Source: Prosapia bicincta (lineage: Eukaryota > Arthropoda > Insecta > Hemiptera > Cercopidae). From it: a stretch of 64,000 bases of DNA. The notes below the pieces were generated by a model. The model had not been told where the DNA came from, made no database searches, and worked only from the letters and a program-made list of their open reading frames with translations. Shown here piece by piece: positions 11,301-23,056 of the stretch. Positions within the stretch are counted from its first letter, which is position 1. Each line of letters starts with the position of its first letter. The position numbers were made by a program, and so were the translations under genes. The stretch covers positions 1,521,501 through 1,585,500 of the forward strand of contig JBAIZL010000376.1 in assembly GCA_036971475.1 (NCBI GenBank), given 5' to 3'.

Positions 11301-11899
11301 AAGCTTTTCTCCGTTGACGAAGGATCACAGTGCACTCATCATTCCACCACGGAACAGGTGGTCGTCGTGGTTTGGATGAGGTTTTCGGAATTGCCTTTCC
11401 GGCGGCATTCAAAACTGTTTTTGTAAATAAATTGACAATGTCATCAATGGGAGCCAAGTAATCCACGTCCAGTGATTCTAGATTTTGTGAAAATTGTTCC
11501 CAGTTGGCTTTTTTCAGGATCCAACGGGGATGTCGAACACCACAGGGTGAGGAGTCACACAAAGAGATCTCAATAGGAATGTGATCGCTACTGTAAAGAT
11601 CAGGCAATGCTGACCATTTTAGCCTTGTAGCCAAGACAGGACTGCATAATGACAAGTCTAGAGCTGTCCATCCACCTGTTGACGCTGCTAAATGTGTCGG
11701 AGAACCGTCATTTAGCAGGTATAAATCCAGTTCCGATCTGATGCTTTCGATTAGATTACCTCGCGGGTTGCATTTTGGGGAACCCCATGAGACATGGTGG
11801 GCATTGAAATCGCCCACTAATAAAAACGGAGTCGGTAACTGATTTATAAGGTCTACAAGATCTCTCTGTTGCAGGTTGTCACTAGGTGGGAGGTAGACC
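8313..11899 (-). mobile_element. I-type LINE copy 1, 5'-truncated
   Basis: On the minus strand it runs from within ORF2 endonuclease to the 3' UTR and a tail of about 39 A residues (T-run from 8313). A 12-bp target duplication, gacttcgataaa, flanks it. Truncation removes ORF1 and the first ~105 residues of ORF2, including the early endonuclease catalytic residues. The 3' terminal stem-loop is at 8354-8385. Confidence 0.95.
8521..11899 (-). CDS. LINE ORF2 (EN-RT-RNase H), N-terminally truncated, copy 1
   Basis: The open frame extends to an ATG at 11,943, but its first 15 codons are antisense transposase and target-site sequence; LINE-coded residues begin at VYLPPSDNLQQR. Present are the end of the endonuclease (VGDFNAHH, SDHIPI), RT motif A (FFDLEKAYD), motif B (NGVPQGGVLS), motif C (FVDD), the RNase H residues (TDGS, TAELYA, CDSKSAL, PGHCGIFGN) and the C-terminal Cys/His finger (CPFC...H...C). 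Without a full endonuclease the copy should be unable to nick its own target. Confidence 0.85.
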
Positions 11900-12725
11900 G
11901 ACTTCGATAAAGACGACATGACGGATCTTTTTGAATGATACAAGGAACAGCTGGCAGGAAATGAAACTGTGTTTATACAACAAGTTTGTTTACCACTACA
12001 AGTGTATATATACAGTGAGAGACAGTTGAAAGTTTTTAAAAAATATCAAAATAAAAAACTTACTTTACATGTAGATGCTACGGGAACGATTATACGGCCA
12101 TGGATACACGAAAAAAATAGTTTTTTTATTACACTGGTTGCGTCAGTATTAACGGCGTTATACTTCCGGTTTTTGATTTAATATCTTGTAAACATGACAA
12201 GGCTACAATCAGTTGTTTTTTTTAAATTTCTCCATTTTTCCTCGAAGGTGGAAGGCAGAAAAGTTCTGTTCCCCAGAATAGTTATAGATTTCAGTTTTGT
12301 ATTAATGAATGCTACGATCTATGCCTGGAATAAATGCAGCGTGTCGAGGTACCTGCAAACTACATTCGACATAGTAACGGGGACTTCAGAATACAAATCA
12401 AATGTTTCCATACATTTGTGTTGCAGTCATTTCATACATATGGCCTCGCGAGATTGCAAGAAATATGCAAAAGACAACCGGGACTTGAAAAAATTTGTTT
12501 TATGCTGTATTGCGTTGTCAAAGACTTTAAAACCGTCAAGGAAACGTTTACAATTATCTGTAAAATTATGAGCGGCAAAAACTTAACAGATGTTGCTTTT
12601 TATATTTGGTAAAGATGAGTGTCGTCTATCTTTCACCTTGTGCTTTAAAGTTATTAGTGCGCTTTCTGATTATAAATAAATAATCTCCAACCAGTCTTTT
12701 TCAAGACTATTGCTAATAATCGTTA

Positions 12726-13130
12726 ATGTCACAGAAATTCTGTGTTATCTTTAGAGGCCAACACCTACAGACCACAGACTCAACCTTGAGGACTCTATTC
12801 CTCTCCGCTTGCCAAGCTAACCAAGCTCTAGCAGAGCGTGGATTAGAAAGTCCACTCGGCGACGAAGGACTCCTAGCGCCTTGTTTCGAACACCACGTTC
12901 AATCCGACCCGCTTCCAGAGCCCGAACCTGACGAAAATGTCGTCATCTACAGCCCCAGCTCCAGTCGCCCACCCTCCCGCGCCAGTGGCTCCTTCCCTAG
13001 CCCCGGCCCTTCAACCGACGAGCACACAGACCCTCCCATCACGGAACCCGGTCCTGCTCAATCTACCCGAAGTTCGACTTCAATTCGGTCGACTAAACGC
13101 TACAAGACGAAGAATCACAATAAACGTTGA
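12726..13130 (+). CDS. 134-aa overlapping ORF, unit B
   Basis: Same protein sequence as in unit A (2994-3398), with the same 194-nt out-of-frame overlap with the next ORF. Confidence 0.4.
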   Translation: MSQKFCVIFRGQHLQTTDSTLRTLFLSACQANQALAERGLESPLGDEGLLAPCFEHHVQSDPLPEPEPDENVVIYSPSSSRPPSRASGSFPSPGPSTDEHTDPPITEPGPAQSTRSSTSIRSTKRYKTKNHNKR

Positions 13131-13788
13131 TCCCAATCTCTTATCACGCGTATGGATCAAGGAATACCAAGTAATTATCCATTCACTCGGAGGCGTCATC
13201 GCTCCTCCAATCACCCAAGAGAATTATATTCACATGTCACGGACAATACTTCTAAAACGACTCCACGATATACACGAGATCCAGACATCGATCCGTCCCA
13301 ATCCTGGACTACCCATCGCCAGGCAATTCCAAGTTCCGCAACCTTCTGCTGAACTTCTCTATGCCCTAGGCCCCTACTTCTCCGAACAATCCGGAAGGCA
13401 ATATTATCTTACCTTCCCACCTGCGCCACCACAGGATCCTCCTGCCTGGTACGCTATTGATGGTGCAATCTTTGCTCAGTACAAACAACTTTTTGATTAC
13501 TGCAAAGGACGTTTTCAAACAGCTGAGTTTCCTAAACTCTCTGACTCAATTGGACAACCACTCATGTTCGTCGTAGGCAACGAAGACGGAAATGGTATCA
13601 AAACCACAAGAGCAAGCTGCTCTCTTCCGACTCCAGCTGATGGATTCCTTCGCTTTGTGCATGAGGAATTCTTCACAAATAACATACCTGACTTCAACGA
13701 ATGCGACTTAGTTATGACTGAGCCCCTACTCATCGAAGATATCGTTGATCGCTACGTGCGATCTTACGTTATAAACACACACGCCTAA
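12937..13788 (+). CDS. 283-aa unknown protein, copy 1, unit B
   Basis: Protein sequence identical to the unit A copy 1 (Ser in NLLSRV, Phe in QLFDY). Intact frame. Confidence 0.55.
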   Translation: MSSSTAPAPVAHPPAPVAPSLAPALQPTSTQTLPSRNPVLLNLPEVRLQFGRLNATRRRITINVDPNLLSRVWIKEYQVIIHSLGGVIAPPITQENYIHMSRTILLKRLHDIHEIQTSIRPNPGLPIARQFQVPQPSAELLYALGPYFSEQSGRQYYLTFPPAPPQDPPAWYAIDGAIFAQYKQLFDYCKGRFQTAEFPKLSDSIGQPLMFVVGNEDGNGIKTTRASCSLPTPADGFLRFVHEEFFTNNIPDFNECDLVMTEPLLIEDIVDRYVRSYVINTHA

Positions 13789-14052
13789 TGTGGATGTGCG
13801 TTTATTATTGTTATGTTAACTTTCAAATCTACTTTCTTATAGATTTGTCTCACTTAGTTTAATTTATTTTGACTATCTCAATCATTCTTTCTGAATTGAG
13901 TTTTCTGTATTACTATTATCATTATCAACACTTTTATTATTATTATTAATATTTCTAGTTTAGTGACTTATAGTCGGTACGGCAGGCTCAGTGCATTTAG
14001 GTTTATCAAATACTTTCATCATATTTAGAAGAAAGATATTTTAGGGTTAGAT

Positions 14053-14937
14053 ATGATAAAGACTATTCAGAAAATGTCGTCATCTACAGCCCCACCTGCA
14101 GCCACAGCTCCAGTCGCCCACCCTCCCGCGCCAGTGGCTCCTTCCCTAGCCCCGGCCCTTCAACCGACGAGCACACAGACCCTCCCATCACGGAACCCGG
14201 TCCTGCTCAATCTACCCGAAGTTCGACTTCAATTCGGTCGACTAAACGCTACAAGACGAAGAATCACAATAAACGTTGATCCCAATCTCTTATCACGCGT
14301 ATGGATCAAGGAATACCAAGTAATTATCCATTCACTCGGAGGCGTCATCGCTCCTCCAATCACCCAAGAGAATTATATTCACATGTCACGGACAATACTT
14401 CTAAAACGACTCCACGATATACACGAGATCCAGACATCGATCCGTCCCAATCCTGGACTACCCATCGCCAGGCAATTCCAAGTTCCGCAACCTTCTGCTG
14501 AACTTCTCTATGCCCTAGGCCCCTACTTCTCCGAACAATCCGGAAGGCAATATTATCTTACCTTCCCACCTGCGCCACCACAGGATCCTCCTGCCTGGTA
14601 CGCTATTGATGGTGCAATCTTTGCTCAGTACAAACAACTTCTTGATTACTGCAAAGGACGTTTTCAAACAGCTGAGTTTCCTAAACTCTCTGACTCAATT
14701 GGACAACCACTCATGTTCGTCGTAGGCAACGAAGACGGAAATGGTATCAAAACCACAAGAGCAAGCTGCTCTCTTCCGACTCCAGCTGATGGATTCCTTC
14801 GCTTTGTGCATGAGGAATTCTTCACAAATAACATACCTGACTTCAACGAATGCGACTTAGTTATGACTGAGCCCCTACTCATCGAAGATATCGTTGATCG
14901 CTACGTGCGATCTTACGTTATAAACACACACGCCTAA
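14053..14937 (+). CDS. 294-aa unknown protein, copy 2, unit B
   Basis: Has the Thr form of the Ala/Pro insertion (PAAT) like unit A, but Ser in NLLSRV like copy 1, and Leu in QLLDY. It is intermediate between the unit A and unit C versions. The shared Met is at 14,074. Confidence 0.55.
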   Translation: MIKTIQKMSSSTAPPAATAPVAHPPAPVAPSLAPALQPTSTQTLPSRNPVLLNLPEVRLQFGRLNATRRRITINVDPNLLSRVWIKEYQVIIHSLGGVIAPPITQENYIHMSRTILLKRLHDIHEIQTSIRPNPGLPIARQFQVPQPSAELLYALGPYFSEQSGRQYYLTFPPAPPQDPPAWYAIDGAIFAQYKQLLDYCKGRFQTAEFPKLSDSIGQPLMFVVGNEDGNGIKTTRASCSLPTPADGFLRFVHEEFFTNNIPDFNECDLVMTEPLLIEDIVDRYVRSYVINTHA

Positions 14938-15219
14938 TGTGGATGTGCGTTTATTATTGTTATGTTAACTTTCAAATCTACTTTCTTATAGATTTGTCTC
15001 ACTTAGTTTAATTTATTTTGACTATCTCAATCATTCTTTCTGAATTGAGTTTTCTGTATTACTATTATCATTATCAACACTTTTATTATTATTATTAATA
15101 TTTCTAGTTTAGTGACTTATAGTCGGTACGGCAGGCTCAGTGCATTTAGGTTTATCAAATACTTTCATCATATTTAGAAGAACGATATTTTAGGGTTAGA
15201 TATGATAAAGACTATTCAG

Positions 15220-15534
15220 ACTTGGAAAGATGTCTGCTGGAGTACCCCAGGGTAGTGTACTGGGGCCTACACTTTACCTACTATATACGGCTGATATTCC
15301 ACTGGGTAACATATTGACAGTCACGTTGCTGATATACCGCACTTTTATCAACAGATAAATCTGTTACCAAAGCAGCCAATAGTTTACAAACTACCATGAA
15401 TAATCTAGATATATCTGGACTCAAAAATGTCGCATTAAGTTAAATGAAACCAAATCCGTCCTTGTAACCTATACAAACAGAAAGGTTATTACTCCACAAA
15501 TACTGATAAAAGGCAATGCTATACCAACAGCTCG
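15220..15534 (+). pseudogene. Jockey-type RT fragment, unit B
   Basis: Equivalent of 5488-5802, with the motif B segment followed by stops and frame changes. Confidence 0.75.
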
Positions 15535-15537
15535 ACC

Positions 15538-16145
15538 ACCAAACTAAGAGTTGTGTTTAACGCTTCAACACCTGATTGTCATGCAAATTCTCTAAACCAG
15601 ATCCTTAACTCCAAAAGGACTTATCTAATTTAATAATTTCTTTTCGATTCTTTGTTTACGCTGTCTGCGTCGATATTAAAATGATGTACCGACAAATTTT
15701 GGTTAGACCAGAAGACAGCCCCGCCCCTACCAGCACATATTGTACAGACCTTCGCCGCCATCACCTCTGGCTTTACGCACCCTTGAACAATTGGTAGAAG
15801 ACGAAGGAGCTAAATATCCAACCGCATCTGAGGCCATTCGCCATCAGACTTATGTGGATGACATCGTTACTGGTGCTGGCACACCAAAAGACGCAGAGAA
15901 CTTAATACAGGAACTCAATGACATTTTCGCTCTTGCGGGACTTGAACTCAGAAAGTGGTCTTCTAACGACCCTTCATTACTCGCAACACTAAAAGCGTCC
16001 CACTTCGAAAATCCGCTACTATTTCGGGAGTATTCCACAGCTATTAAAATCTTAGGCTTGCAGTGGAACCTCTCCTCTGATTCGTTCTCTTATCGCACTC
16101 AAAAATTTGACCAGGTTCCTACAAAACGCACTATCTTATCTCAAG
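15538..16145 (+). pseudogene. BEL/Pao RT fragment, units B/C
   Basis: Equivalent of 5806-6413, with Lys in EGAKYP. YVDD lies near 15,850. Confidence 0.8.
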
Positions 16146-16923
16146 TTTATAAGGTCTACCAGGTTTCTCTGTTGCAGGTTGTCACATGGTGGAAGGTAGA
16201 CACAACAGAGAGAGTCAGTTTGTACGGAACAGCTGTTTGATTTGATACTGCTTGTAAAAGAGTTATTAAGCTCACAGGAACGGCATCGACACGGTGTTAA
16301 TAATGGCAACAGTGACACACAAGAAGATGATGCGGATGAGATTCAAAATGTTTTTTCTTTATAAAATGACAAAATTACCGTAATTTATTTAGAAAGCGAT
16401 AAAGAAATTGTAGAATGTGTAAGTATTTCAGAAAGTGGAAACAGAAAGAGACCACTTCCTTCAGGGTCTTCACAAAGAGAAGTTAATAAAACCTATAGCA
16501 AGAAAAGTAGTCTGTCTTCAACTTCTTCACAAGAAAAACCTCCTAAAAAAGTATAAAGATTCTCTTACAGGCGTAATACTCACCAACGATTGTAGACACC
16601 AATTATACCGAAGTTTCAAAATGTACACCAATTTTTTTTCCAGGCGAAAAACCTATCAAGGTTATCATCCCCTAACTAAAGTTATATTTTTTAATGAATG
16701 TTACTAATGAATGTTAAATGAAAAAAAACTAACCAAACTAAACAAAATAAAATAAAATAAATGGTTAATACTAACTGAAACTAAAACTAAAGAAACTAAA
16801 ATTATACATAATTTAAATATTATTAAATAGATCCTGAATCTATTTTTTGACGCCGTACTGAGAGAGATGGTTCTCCAGCTCCAACTAGAAGGCTGGAGGT
16901 TGGGCTTGCTCTAAAAGCACCAG
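16146..16923 (-). mobile_element. LINE remnants, unit C
   Basis: Same three-part structure as 6414-7192, with an eight-T run at the remnant 3' end. Confidence 0.73.
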
Positions 16924-18738
16924 AAACTGTGCGAACTTTTGTGAATTTTCACAGATAAGTAGAATAATATATAACATATTTGATTACTGTATTTAATTTT
17001 AATATTTATTTTTCAAATTCTAATTTATTCATAATTTCATATTTTTTGTCTTAGTGTTTACTTAACTTGAAACTTTTCAGTTCTAAACTATTATTTGAAT
17101 AACATTAAGGAAAAATATTCTTTCAAGATGTCTATTAAATCGACCTGGCGCGACAAGCGGCAAACGAAAATTAGTTCGGAACAAGTTATAACTGCGTTGC
17201 AAAATCGTAATTTGGACATCAATGATCTAACTTTATTAAACATAATGTGCGGACCATTATTATCTAATCTTTGCAATGATTTACACATTTTGCCGAACAA
17301 ACGAAATAAATTGAAAGTTGTGTATCAAGTTAGGCAAGTTATTAAAAATCACATTTCGCTTTGTGCGTCTAACAGTGAAAAATGTTTGCAAACTAAACCA
17401 GACGAGATTAAACGTGAGGAAAAAGGCGGTGATAAAGCGTAAACGTGTGCGACGCTCCGGTAATGCCTCAAACCGAAGCCTTGTGTTAAAACACGAAATT
17501 CGTAGAACAACGCCGAAAAACCAAAGTACATTTTGGGTTCATGAATATAGATTTTCTTTAGCAGAAACGGAGGCTGTAGATTTTTATTTGAGAGATAGTT
17601 TAAACATTCCTAATATACGATACATTTTTAAAACGAAAATTAAAAATCAAATCGCCTGTGTTATGGAATTTAAGCATTTCAACAAAAGCAGAAATTTTTC
17701 GCTAGCCAAAGGCGAGATTGTGTACTATGGATACTGTAAGCACAAGGGTTGCAAAATGTTTCGTTTGGTTTTAAGTTTTAGAAATAACGCATGTAGTGTA
17801 AACGTACAAAGTACGGGCCAGAAAAAACACAACTCGAATAAATTAACCGGACAAGTTAGATCTATAGAAAGAGAGATTTTGAAAAAGAAATTATTTAACA
17901 CAAAACCTATATCATATAGGTATGAAACAATAAGATATGCCGATTTGGAGCTGGTTGTTAAGGGTAATTTGGGAGATATCAAATCACTGAGTGTTTTCCA
18001 AAAAATTCGTGGCGAATCCCTTAAAGAACGTGACTTCGATAAAGACGACATGACGGATCTTTTTGAATGATACAAGGAACAGCTGGCAGGAAATGAAACT
18101 GTGTTTATACAACAAGTTTGTTTACCACTACAAGTGTATATATACAGTGAGAGACAGTTGAAAGTTTTTAAAAAATATCAAAATAAAAAACTTACTTTAC
18201 ATGTAGATGCTACGGGAACGATTATACGGCCATGGATACACGAAAAAAATAGTTTTTTTATTACACTGGTTGCGTCAGTATTAACGGCGTTATACTTCCG
18301 GTTTTTGATTTAATATCTTGTAAACATGACAAGGCTACAATCAGTTGTTTTTTTTAAATTTCTCCATTTTTCCTCGAAGGTGGAAGGCAGAAAAGTTCTG
18401 TTCCCCAGAATAGTTATAGATTTCAGTTTTGTATTAATGAATGCTACGATCTATGCCTGGAATAAATGCAGCGTGTCGAGGTACCTGCAAACTACATTCG
18501 ACATAGTAACGGGGACTTCAGAATACAAATCAAATGTTTCCATACATTTGTGTTGCAGTCATTTCATACATATGGCCTCGCGAGATTGCAAGAAATATGC
18601 AAAAGACAACCGGGACTTGAAAAAATTTGTTTTATGCTGTATTGCGTTGTCAAAGACTTTAAAACCGTCAAGGAAACGTTTACAATTATCTGTAAAATTA
18701 TGAGCGGCAAAAACTTAACAGATGTTGCTTTTTATATT
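16924..18738 (+). pseudogene. Mutator-like transposase N-half, unit C
   Basis: Uninterrupted copy of the fragment described at 1059-2874. It has Leu in the first ORF (NDLTLLN) and Ala in the second (AETEAVDF). The same stop after GGDKA and the same in-frame TGA after DLFE are present, so both predate amplification. Confidence 0.68.
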
Positions 18739-18857
18739 TGGTAAAGATGAGTGTCGTCTATCTTTCACCTTGTGCTTTAAAGTTATTAGTGCGCTTTCTG
18801 ATTATAAATAAATAATCTCCAACCAGTCTTTTTCAAGACTATTGCTAATAATCGTTA

Positions 18858-19262
18858 ATGTCACAGAAATTCTGTGTTATCTTTAGAGGCCAACACCTAC
18901 AGACCACAGACTCAACCTTGAGGACTCTATTCCTCTCCGCTTGCCAAGCTAACCAAGCTCTAGCAGAGCGTGGATTAGAAAGTCCACTCGGCGACGAAGG
19001 ACTCCTAGCGCCTTGTTTCGAACACCACGTTCAATCCGACCCGCTTCCAGAGCCCGAACCTGACGAAAATGTCGTCATCTACAGCCCCAGCTCCAGTCGC
19101 CCACCCTCCCGCGCCAGTGGCTCCTTCCCTAGCCCCGGCCCTTCAACCGACGAGCACACAGACCCTCCCATCACGGAACCCGGTCCTGCTCAATCTACCC
19201 GAAGTTCGACTTCAATTCGGTCGACTAAACGCTACAAGACGAAGAATCACAATAAACGTTGA
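18858..19262 (+). CDS. 134-aa overlapping ORF, unit C
   Basis: Protein identical to units A and B. Confidence 0.4.
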   Translation: MSQKFCVIFRGQHLQTTDSTLRTLFLSACQANQALAERGLESPLGDEGLLAPCFEHHVQSDPLPEPEPDENVVIYSPSSSRPPSRASGSFPSPGPSTDEHTDPPITEPGPAQSTRSSTSIRSTKRYKTKNHNKR

Positions 19263-19920
19263 TCCCAATCTCTTATCACGCGTATGGATCAAGGAATACC
19301 AAGTAATTATCCATTCACTCGGAGGCGTCATCGCTCCTCCAATCACCCAAGAGAATTATATTCACATGTCACGGACAATACTTCTAAAACGACTCCACGA
19401 TATACACGAGATCCAGACATCGATCCGTCCCAATCCTGGACTACCCATCGCCAGGCAATTCCAAGTTCCTCAACCTTCTGCTGAACTTCTCTATGCCCTA
19501 GGCCCCTACTTCTCCGAACAATCCGGAAGGCAATATTATCTTACCTTCCCACCTGCGCCACCACAGGATCCTCCTGCCTGGTACGCTATTGATGGTGCAA
19601 TCTTTGCTCAGTACAAACAACTTTTTGATTACTGCAAAGGACGTTTTCAAACAGCTGAGTTTCCTAAACTCTCTGACTCAATTGGACAACCACTCATGTT
19701 CGTCGTAGGCAACGAAGACGGAAATGGTATCAAAACCACAAGAGCAAGCTGCTCTCTTCCGACTCCAGCTGATGGATTCCTTCGCTTTGTGCATGAGGAA
19801 TTCTTCACAAATAACATACCTGACTTCAACGAATGCGACTTAGTTATGACTGAGCCCCTACTCATCGAAGATATCGTTGATCGCTACGTGCGATCTTACG
19901 TTATAAACACACACGCCTAA
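19069..19920 (+). CDS. 283-aa unknown protein, copy 1, unit C
   Basis: Protein identical to the other copy-1 versions; one synonymous difference in a Pro codon near 19,469. Confidence 0.55.
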   Translation: MSSSTAPAPVAHPPAPVAPSLAPALQPTSTQTLPSRNPVLLNLPEVRLQFGRLNATRRRITINVDPNLLSRVWIKEYQVIIHSLGGVIAPPITQENYIHMSRTILLKRLHDIHEIQTSIRPNPGLPIARQFQVPQPSAELLYALGPYFSEQSGRQYYLTFPPAPPQDPPAWYAIDGAIFAQYKQLFDYCKGRFQTAEFPKLSDSIGQPLMFVVGNEDGNGIKTTRASCSLPTPADGFLRFVHEEFFTNNIPDFNECDLVMTEPLLIEDIVDRYVRSYVINTHA

Positions 19921-20184
19921 TGTGGATGTGCGTTTATTATTGTTATGTTAACTTTCAAATCTACTTTCTTATAGATTTGTCTCACTTAGTTTAATTTATT
20001 TTGACTATCTCAATCATTCTTTCTGAATTGAGTTTTCTGTATTACTATTATCATTATCAACACTTTTATTATTATTATTAATATTTCTAGTTTAGTGACT
20101 TATAGTCGGTACGGCAGGCTCAGTGCATTTAGGTTTATCAAATACTTTCATCATATTTAGAAGAAAGATATTTTAGGGTTAGAT

Positions 20185-21069
20185 ATGATAAAGACTATTC
20201 AGAAAATGTCGTCATCTACAGCCCCACCTGCAGCCCCAGCTCCAGTCGCCCACCCTCCCGCGCCAGTGGCTCCTTCCCTAGCCCCGGCCCTTCAACCGAC
20301 GAGCACACAGACCCTCCCATCACGGAACCCGGTCCTGCTCAATCTACCCGAAGTTCGACTTCAATTCGGTCGACTAAACGCTACAAGACGAAGAATCACA
20401 ATAAACGTTGATCCCAATCTCTTATCACGCGTATGGATCAAGGAATACCAAGTAATTATCCATTCACTCGGAGGCGTCATCGCTCCTCCAATCACCCAAG
20501 AGAATTATATTCACATGTCACGGACAATACTTCTAAAACGACTCCACGATATACACGAGATCCAGACATCGATCCGTCCCAATCCTGGACTACCCATCGC
20601 CAGGCAATTCCAAGTTCCGCAACCTTCTGCTGAACTTCTCTATGCCCTAGGCCCCTACTTCTCCGAACAATCCGGAAGGCAATATTATCTTACCTTCCCA
20701 CCTGCGCCACCACAGGATCCTCCTGCCTGGTACGCTATTGATGGTGCAATCTTTGCTCAGTACAAACAACTTCTTGATTACTGCAAAGGACGTTTTCAAA
20801 CAGCTGAGTTTCCTAAACTCTCTGACTCAATTGGACAACCACTCATGTTCGTCGTAGGCAACGAAGACGGAAATGGTATCAAAACCACAAGAGCAAGCTG
20901 CTCTCTTCCGACTCCAGCTGATGGATTCCTTCGCTTTGTGCATGAGGAATTCTTCACAAATAACATACCTGACTTCAACGAATGCGACTTAGTTATGACT
21001 GAGCCCCTACTCATCGAAGATATCGTTGATCGCTACGTGCGATCTTACGTTATAAACACACACGCCTAA
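20185..21069 (+). CDS. 294-aa unknown protein, copy 2, unit C
   Basis: Has the Pro form of the insertion (PAAP), Ser in NLLSRV and Leu in QLLDY. The shared Met is at 20,206. Confidence 0.55.
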   Translation: MIKTIQKMSSSTAPPAAPAPVAHPPAPVAPSLAPALQPTSTQTLPSRNPVLLNLPEVRLQFGRLNATRRRITINVDPNLLSRVWIKEYQVIIHSLGGVIAPPITQENYIHMSRTILLKRLHDIHEIQTSIRPNPGLPIARQFQVPQPSAELLYALGPYFSEQSGRQYYLTFPPAPPQDPPAWYAIDGAIFAQYKQLLDYCKGRFQTAEFPKLSDSIGQPLMFVVGNEDGNGIKTTRASCSLPTPADGFLRFVHEEFFTNNIPDFNECDLVMTEPLLIEDIVDRYVRSYVINTHA

Positions 21070-21351
21070 TGTGGATGTGCGTTTATTATTGTTATGTTAA
21101 CTTTCAAATCTACTTTCTTATAGATTTGTCTCACTTAGTTTAATTTATTTTGACTATCTCAATCATTCTTTCTGAATTGAGTTTTCTGTATTACTATTAT
21201 CATTATCAACACTTTTATTATTATTATTAATATTTCTAGTTTAGTGACTTATAGTCGGTACGGCAGGCTCAGTGCATTTAGGTTTATCAAATACTTTCAT
21301 CATATTTAGAAGAACGATATTTTAGGGTTAGATATGATAAAGACTATTCAG

Positions 21352-21666
21352 ACTTGGAAAGATGTCTGCTGGAGTACCCCAGGGTAGTGTACTGGGGCCT
21401 ACACTTTACCTACTATATACGGCTGATATTCCACTGGGTAACATATTGACAGTCACGTTGCTGATATACCGCACTTTTATCAACAGATAAATCTGTTACC
21501 AAAGCAGCCAATAGTTTACAAACTACCATGAATAATCTAGATATATCTGGACTCAAAAATGTCGCATTAAGTTAAATGAAACCAAATCCGTCCTTGTAAC
21601 CTATACAAACAGAAAGGTTATTACTCCACAAATACTGATAAAAGGCAATGCTATACCAACAGCTCG
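21352..21666 (+). pseudogene. Jockey-type RT fragment, unit C
   Basis: Equivalent of 5488-5802. Confidence 0.75.
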
Positions 21667-21669
21667 ACC

Positions 21670-22277
21670 ACCAAACTAAGAGTTGTGTTTAACGCTTCAA
21701 CACCTGATTGTCATGCAAATTCTCTAAACCAGATCCTTAACTCCAAAAGGACTTATCTAATTTAATAATTTCTTTTCGATTCTTTGTTTACGCTGTCTGC
21801 GTCGATATTAAAATGATGTACCGACAAATTTTGGTTAGACCAGAAGACAGCCCCGCCCCTACCAGCACATATTGTACAGACCTTCGCCGCCATCACCTCT
21901 GGCTTTACGCACCCTTGAACAATTGGTAGAAGACGAAGGAGCTAAATATCCAACCGCATCTGAGGCCATTCGCCATCAGACTTATGTGGATGACATCGTT
22001 ACTGGTGCTGGCACACCAAAAGACGCAGAGAACTTAATACAGGAACTCAATGACATTTTCGCTCTTGCGGGACTTGAACTCAGAAAGTGGTCTTCTAACG
22101 ACCCTTCATTACTCGCAACACTAAAAGCGTCCCACTTCGAAAATCCGCTACTATTTCGGGAGTATTCCACAGCTATTAAAATCTTAGGCTTGCAGTGGAA
22201 CCTCTCCTCTGATTCGTTCTCTTATCGCACTCAAAAATTTGACCAGGTTCCTACAAAACGCACTATCTTATCTCAAG
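21670..22277 (+). pseudogene. BEL/Pao RT fragment, units C/D
   Basis: Equivalent of 5806-6413; Lys form of EGAKYP. Confidence 0.8.
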
Positions 22278-23056
22278 TTTATAAGGTCTACCAGGTTTCT
22301 CTGTTGCAGGTTGTCACATGGTGGAAGGTAGACACAACAGAGAGAGTCAGTTTGTACGGAACAGCTGTTTGATTTGATACTGCTTGTAAAAGAGTTATTA
22401 AGCTCACAGGAACGGCATCGACACGGTGTTAATAATGGCAACAGTGACACACAAGAAGATGATGCGGATGAGATTCAAAATGTTTTTTCTTTATAAAATG
22501 ACAAAATTACCGTAATTTATTTAGAAAGCGATAAAGAAATTGTAGAATGTGTAAGTATTTCAGAAAGTGGAAACAGAAAGAGACCACTTCCTTCAGGGTC
22601 TTCACAAAGAGAAGTTAATAAAACCTATAGCAAGAAAAGTAGTCTGTCTTCAACTTCTTCACAAGAAAAACCTCCTAAAAAAGTATAAAGATTCTCTTAC
22701 AGGCGTAATACTCACCAACGATTGTAGACACCAATTATACCGAAGTTTCAAAATGTACACCAATTTTTTTTTCCAGGCGAAAAACCTATCAAGGTTATCA
22801 TCCCCTAACTAAAGTTATATTTTTTAATGAATGTTACTAATGAATGTTAAATGAAAAAAAACTAACCAAACTAAACAAAATAAAATAAAATAAATGGTTA
22901 ATACTAACTGAAACTAAAACTAAAGAAACTAAAATTATACATAATTTAAATATTATTAAATAGATCCTGAATCTATTTTTTGACGCCGTACTGAGAGAGA
23001 TGGTTCTCCAGCTCCAACTAGAAGGCTGGAGGTTGGGCTTGCTCTAAAAGCACCAG
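22278..23056 (-). mobile_element. LINE remnants, unit D
   Basis: Same three-part structure as 6414-7192, with a nine-T run. Confidence 0.73.

Larger units (their letters stand above)
7193..12606 (+). pseudogene. Mutator-like transposase N-half, unit B, split by a LINE
   Basis: Same gene fragment as 1059-2874, with the same in-frame stop in the first ORF. The LINE at 8313-11,899 separates the piece up to GESLKERDFDK from the piece carrying DDMTDLFE, the VDATG motif (near 12,070), IVIDF and the C-C-x-H cluster. Removing the LINE and one target-duplication copy restores the unit's arrangement. Confidence 0.68.
6133..15864. repeat. Array unit B (with LINE insertion)
   Basis: Same order as unit A but enlarged by a 5'-truncated LINE at 8313-11,899 with a 12-bp target duplication (gacttcgataaa at 8301-8312 and 11,900-11,911). 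The LINE is absent from the other units, so it landed after amplification. A unit-specific change gives Pro for Leu in the first transposase ORF near 7540. Confidence 0.92.
15865..21996. repeat. Array unit C
   Basis: Uninterrupted 6132-bp unit and the cleanest reference copy. The T-run of the internal LINE remnant near 16,632 is one base shorter than in the other units. A synonymous G-to-T change lies near 19,469 in the 283-aa ORF. Confidence 0.93.

Noticed and set aside
10700..11317. 205-codon plus-strand ORF, with similar ones opposite every LINE ORF2
   Set aside because: Antisense shadow of the RT region; it recurs only because ORF2 recurs.
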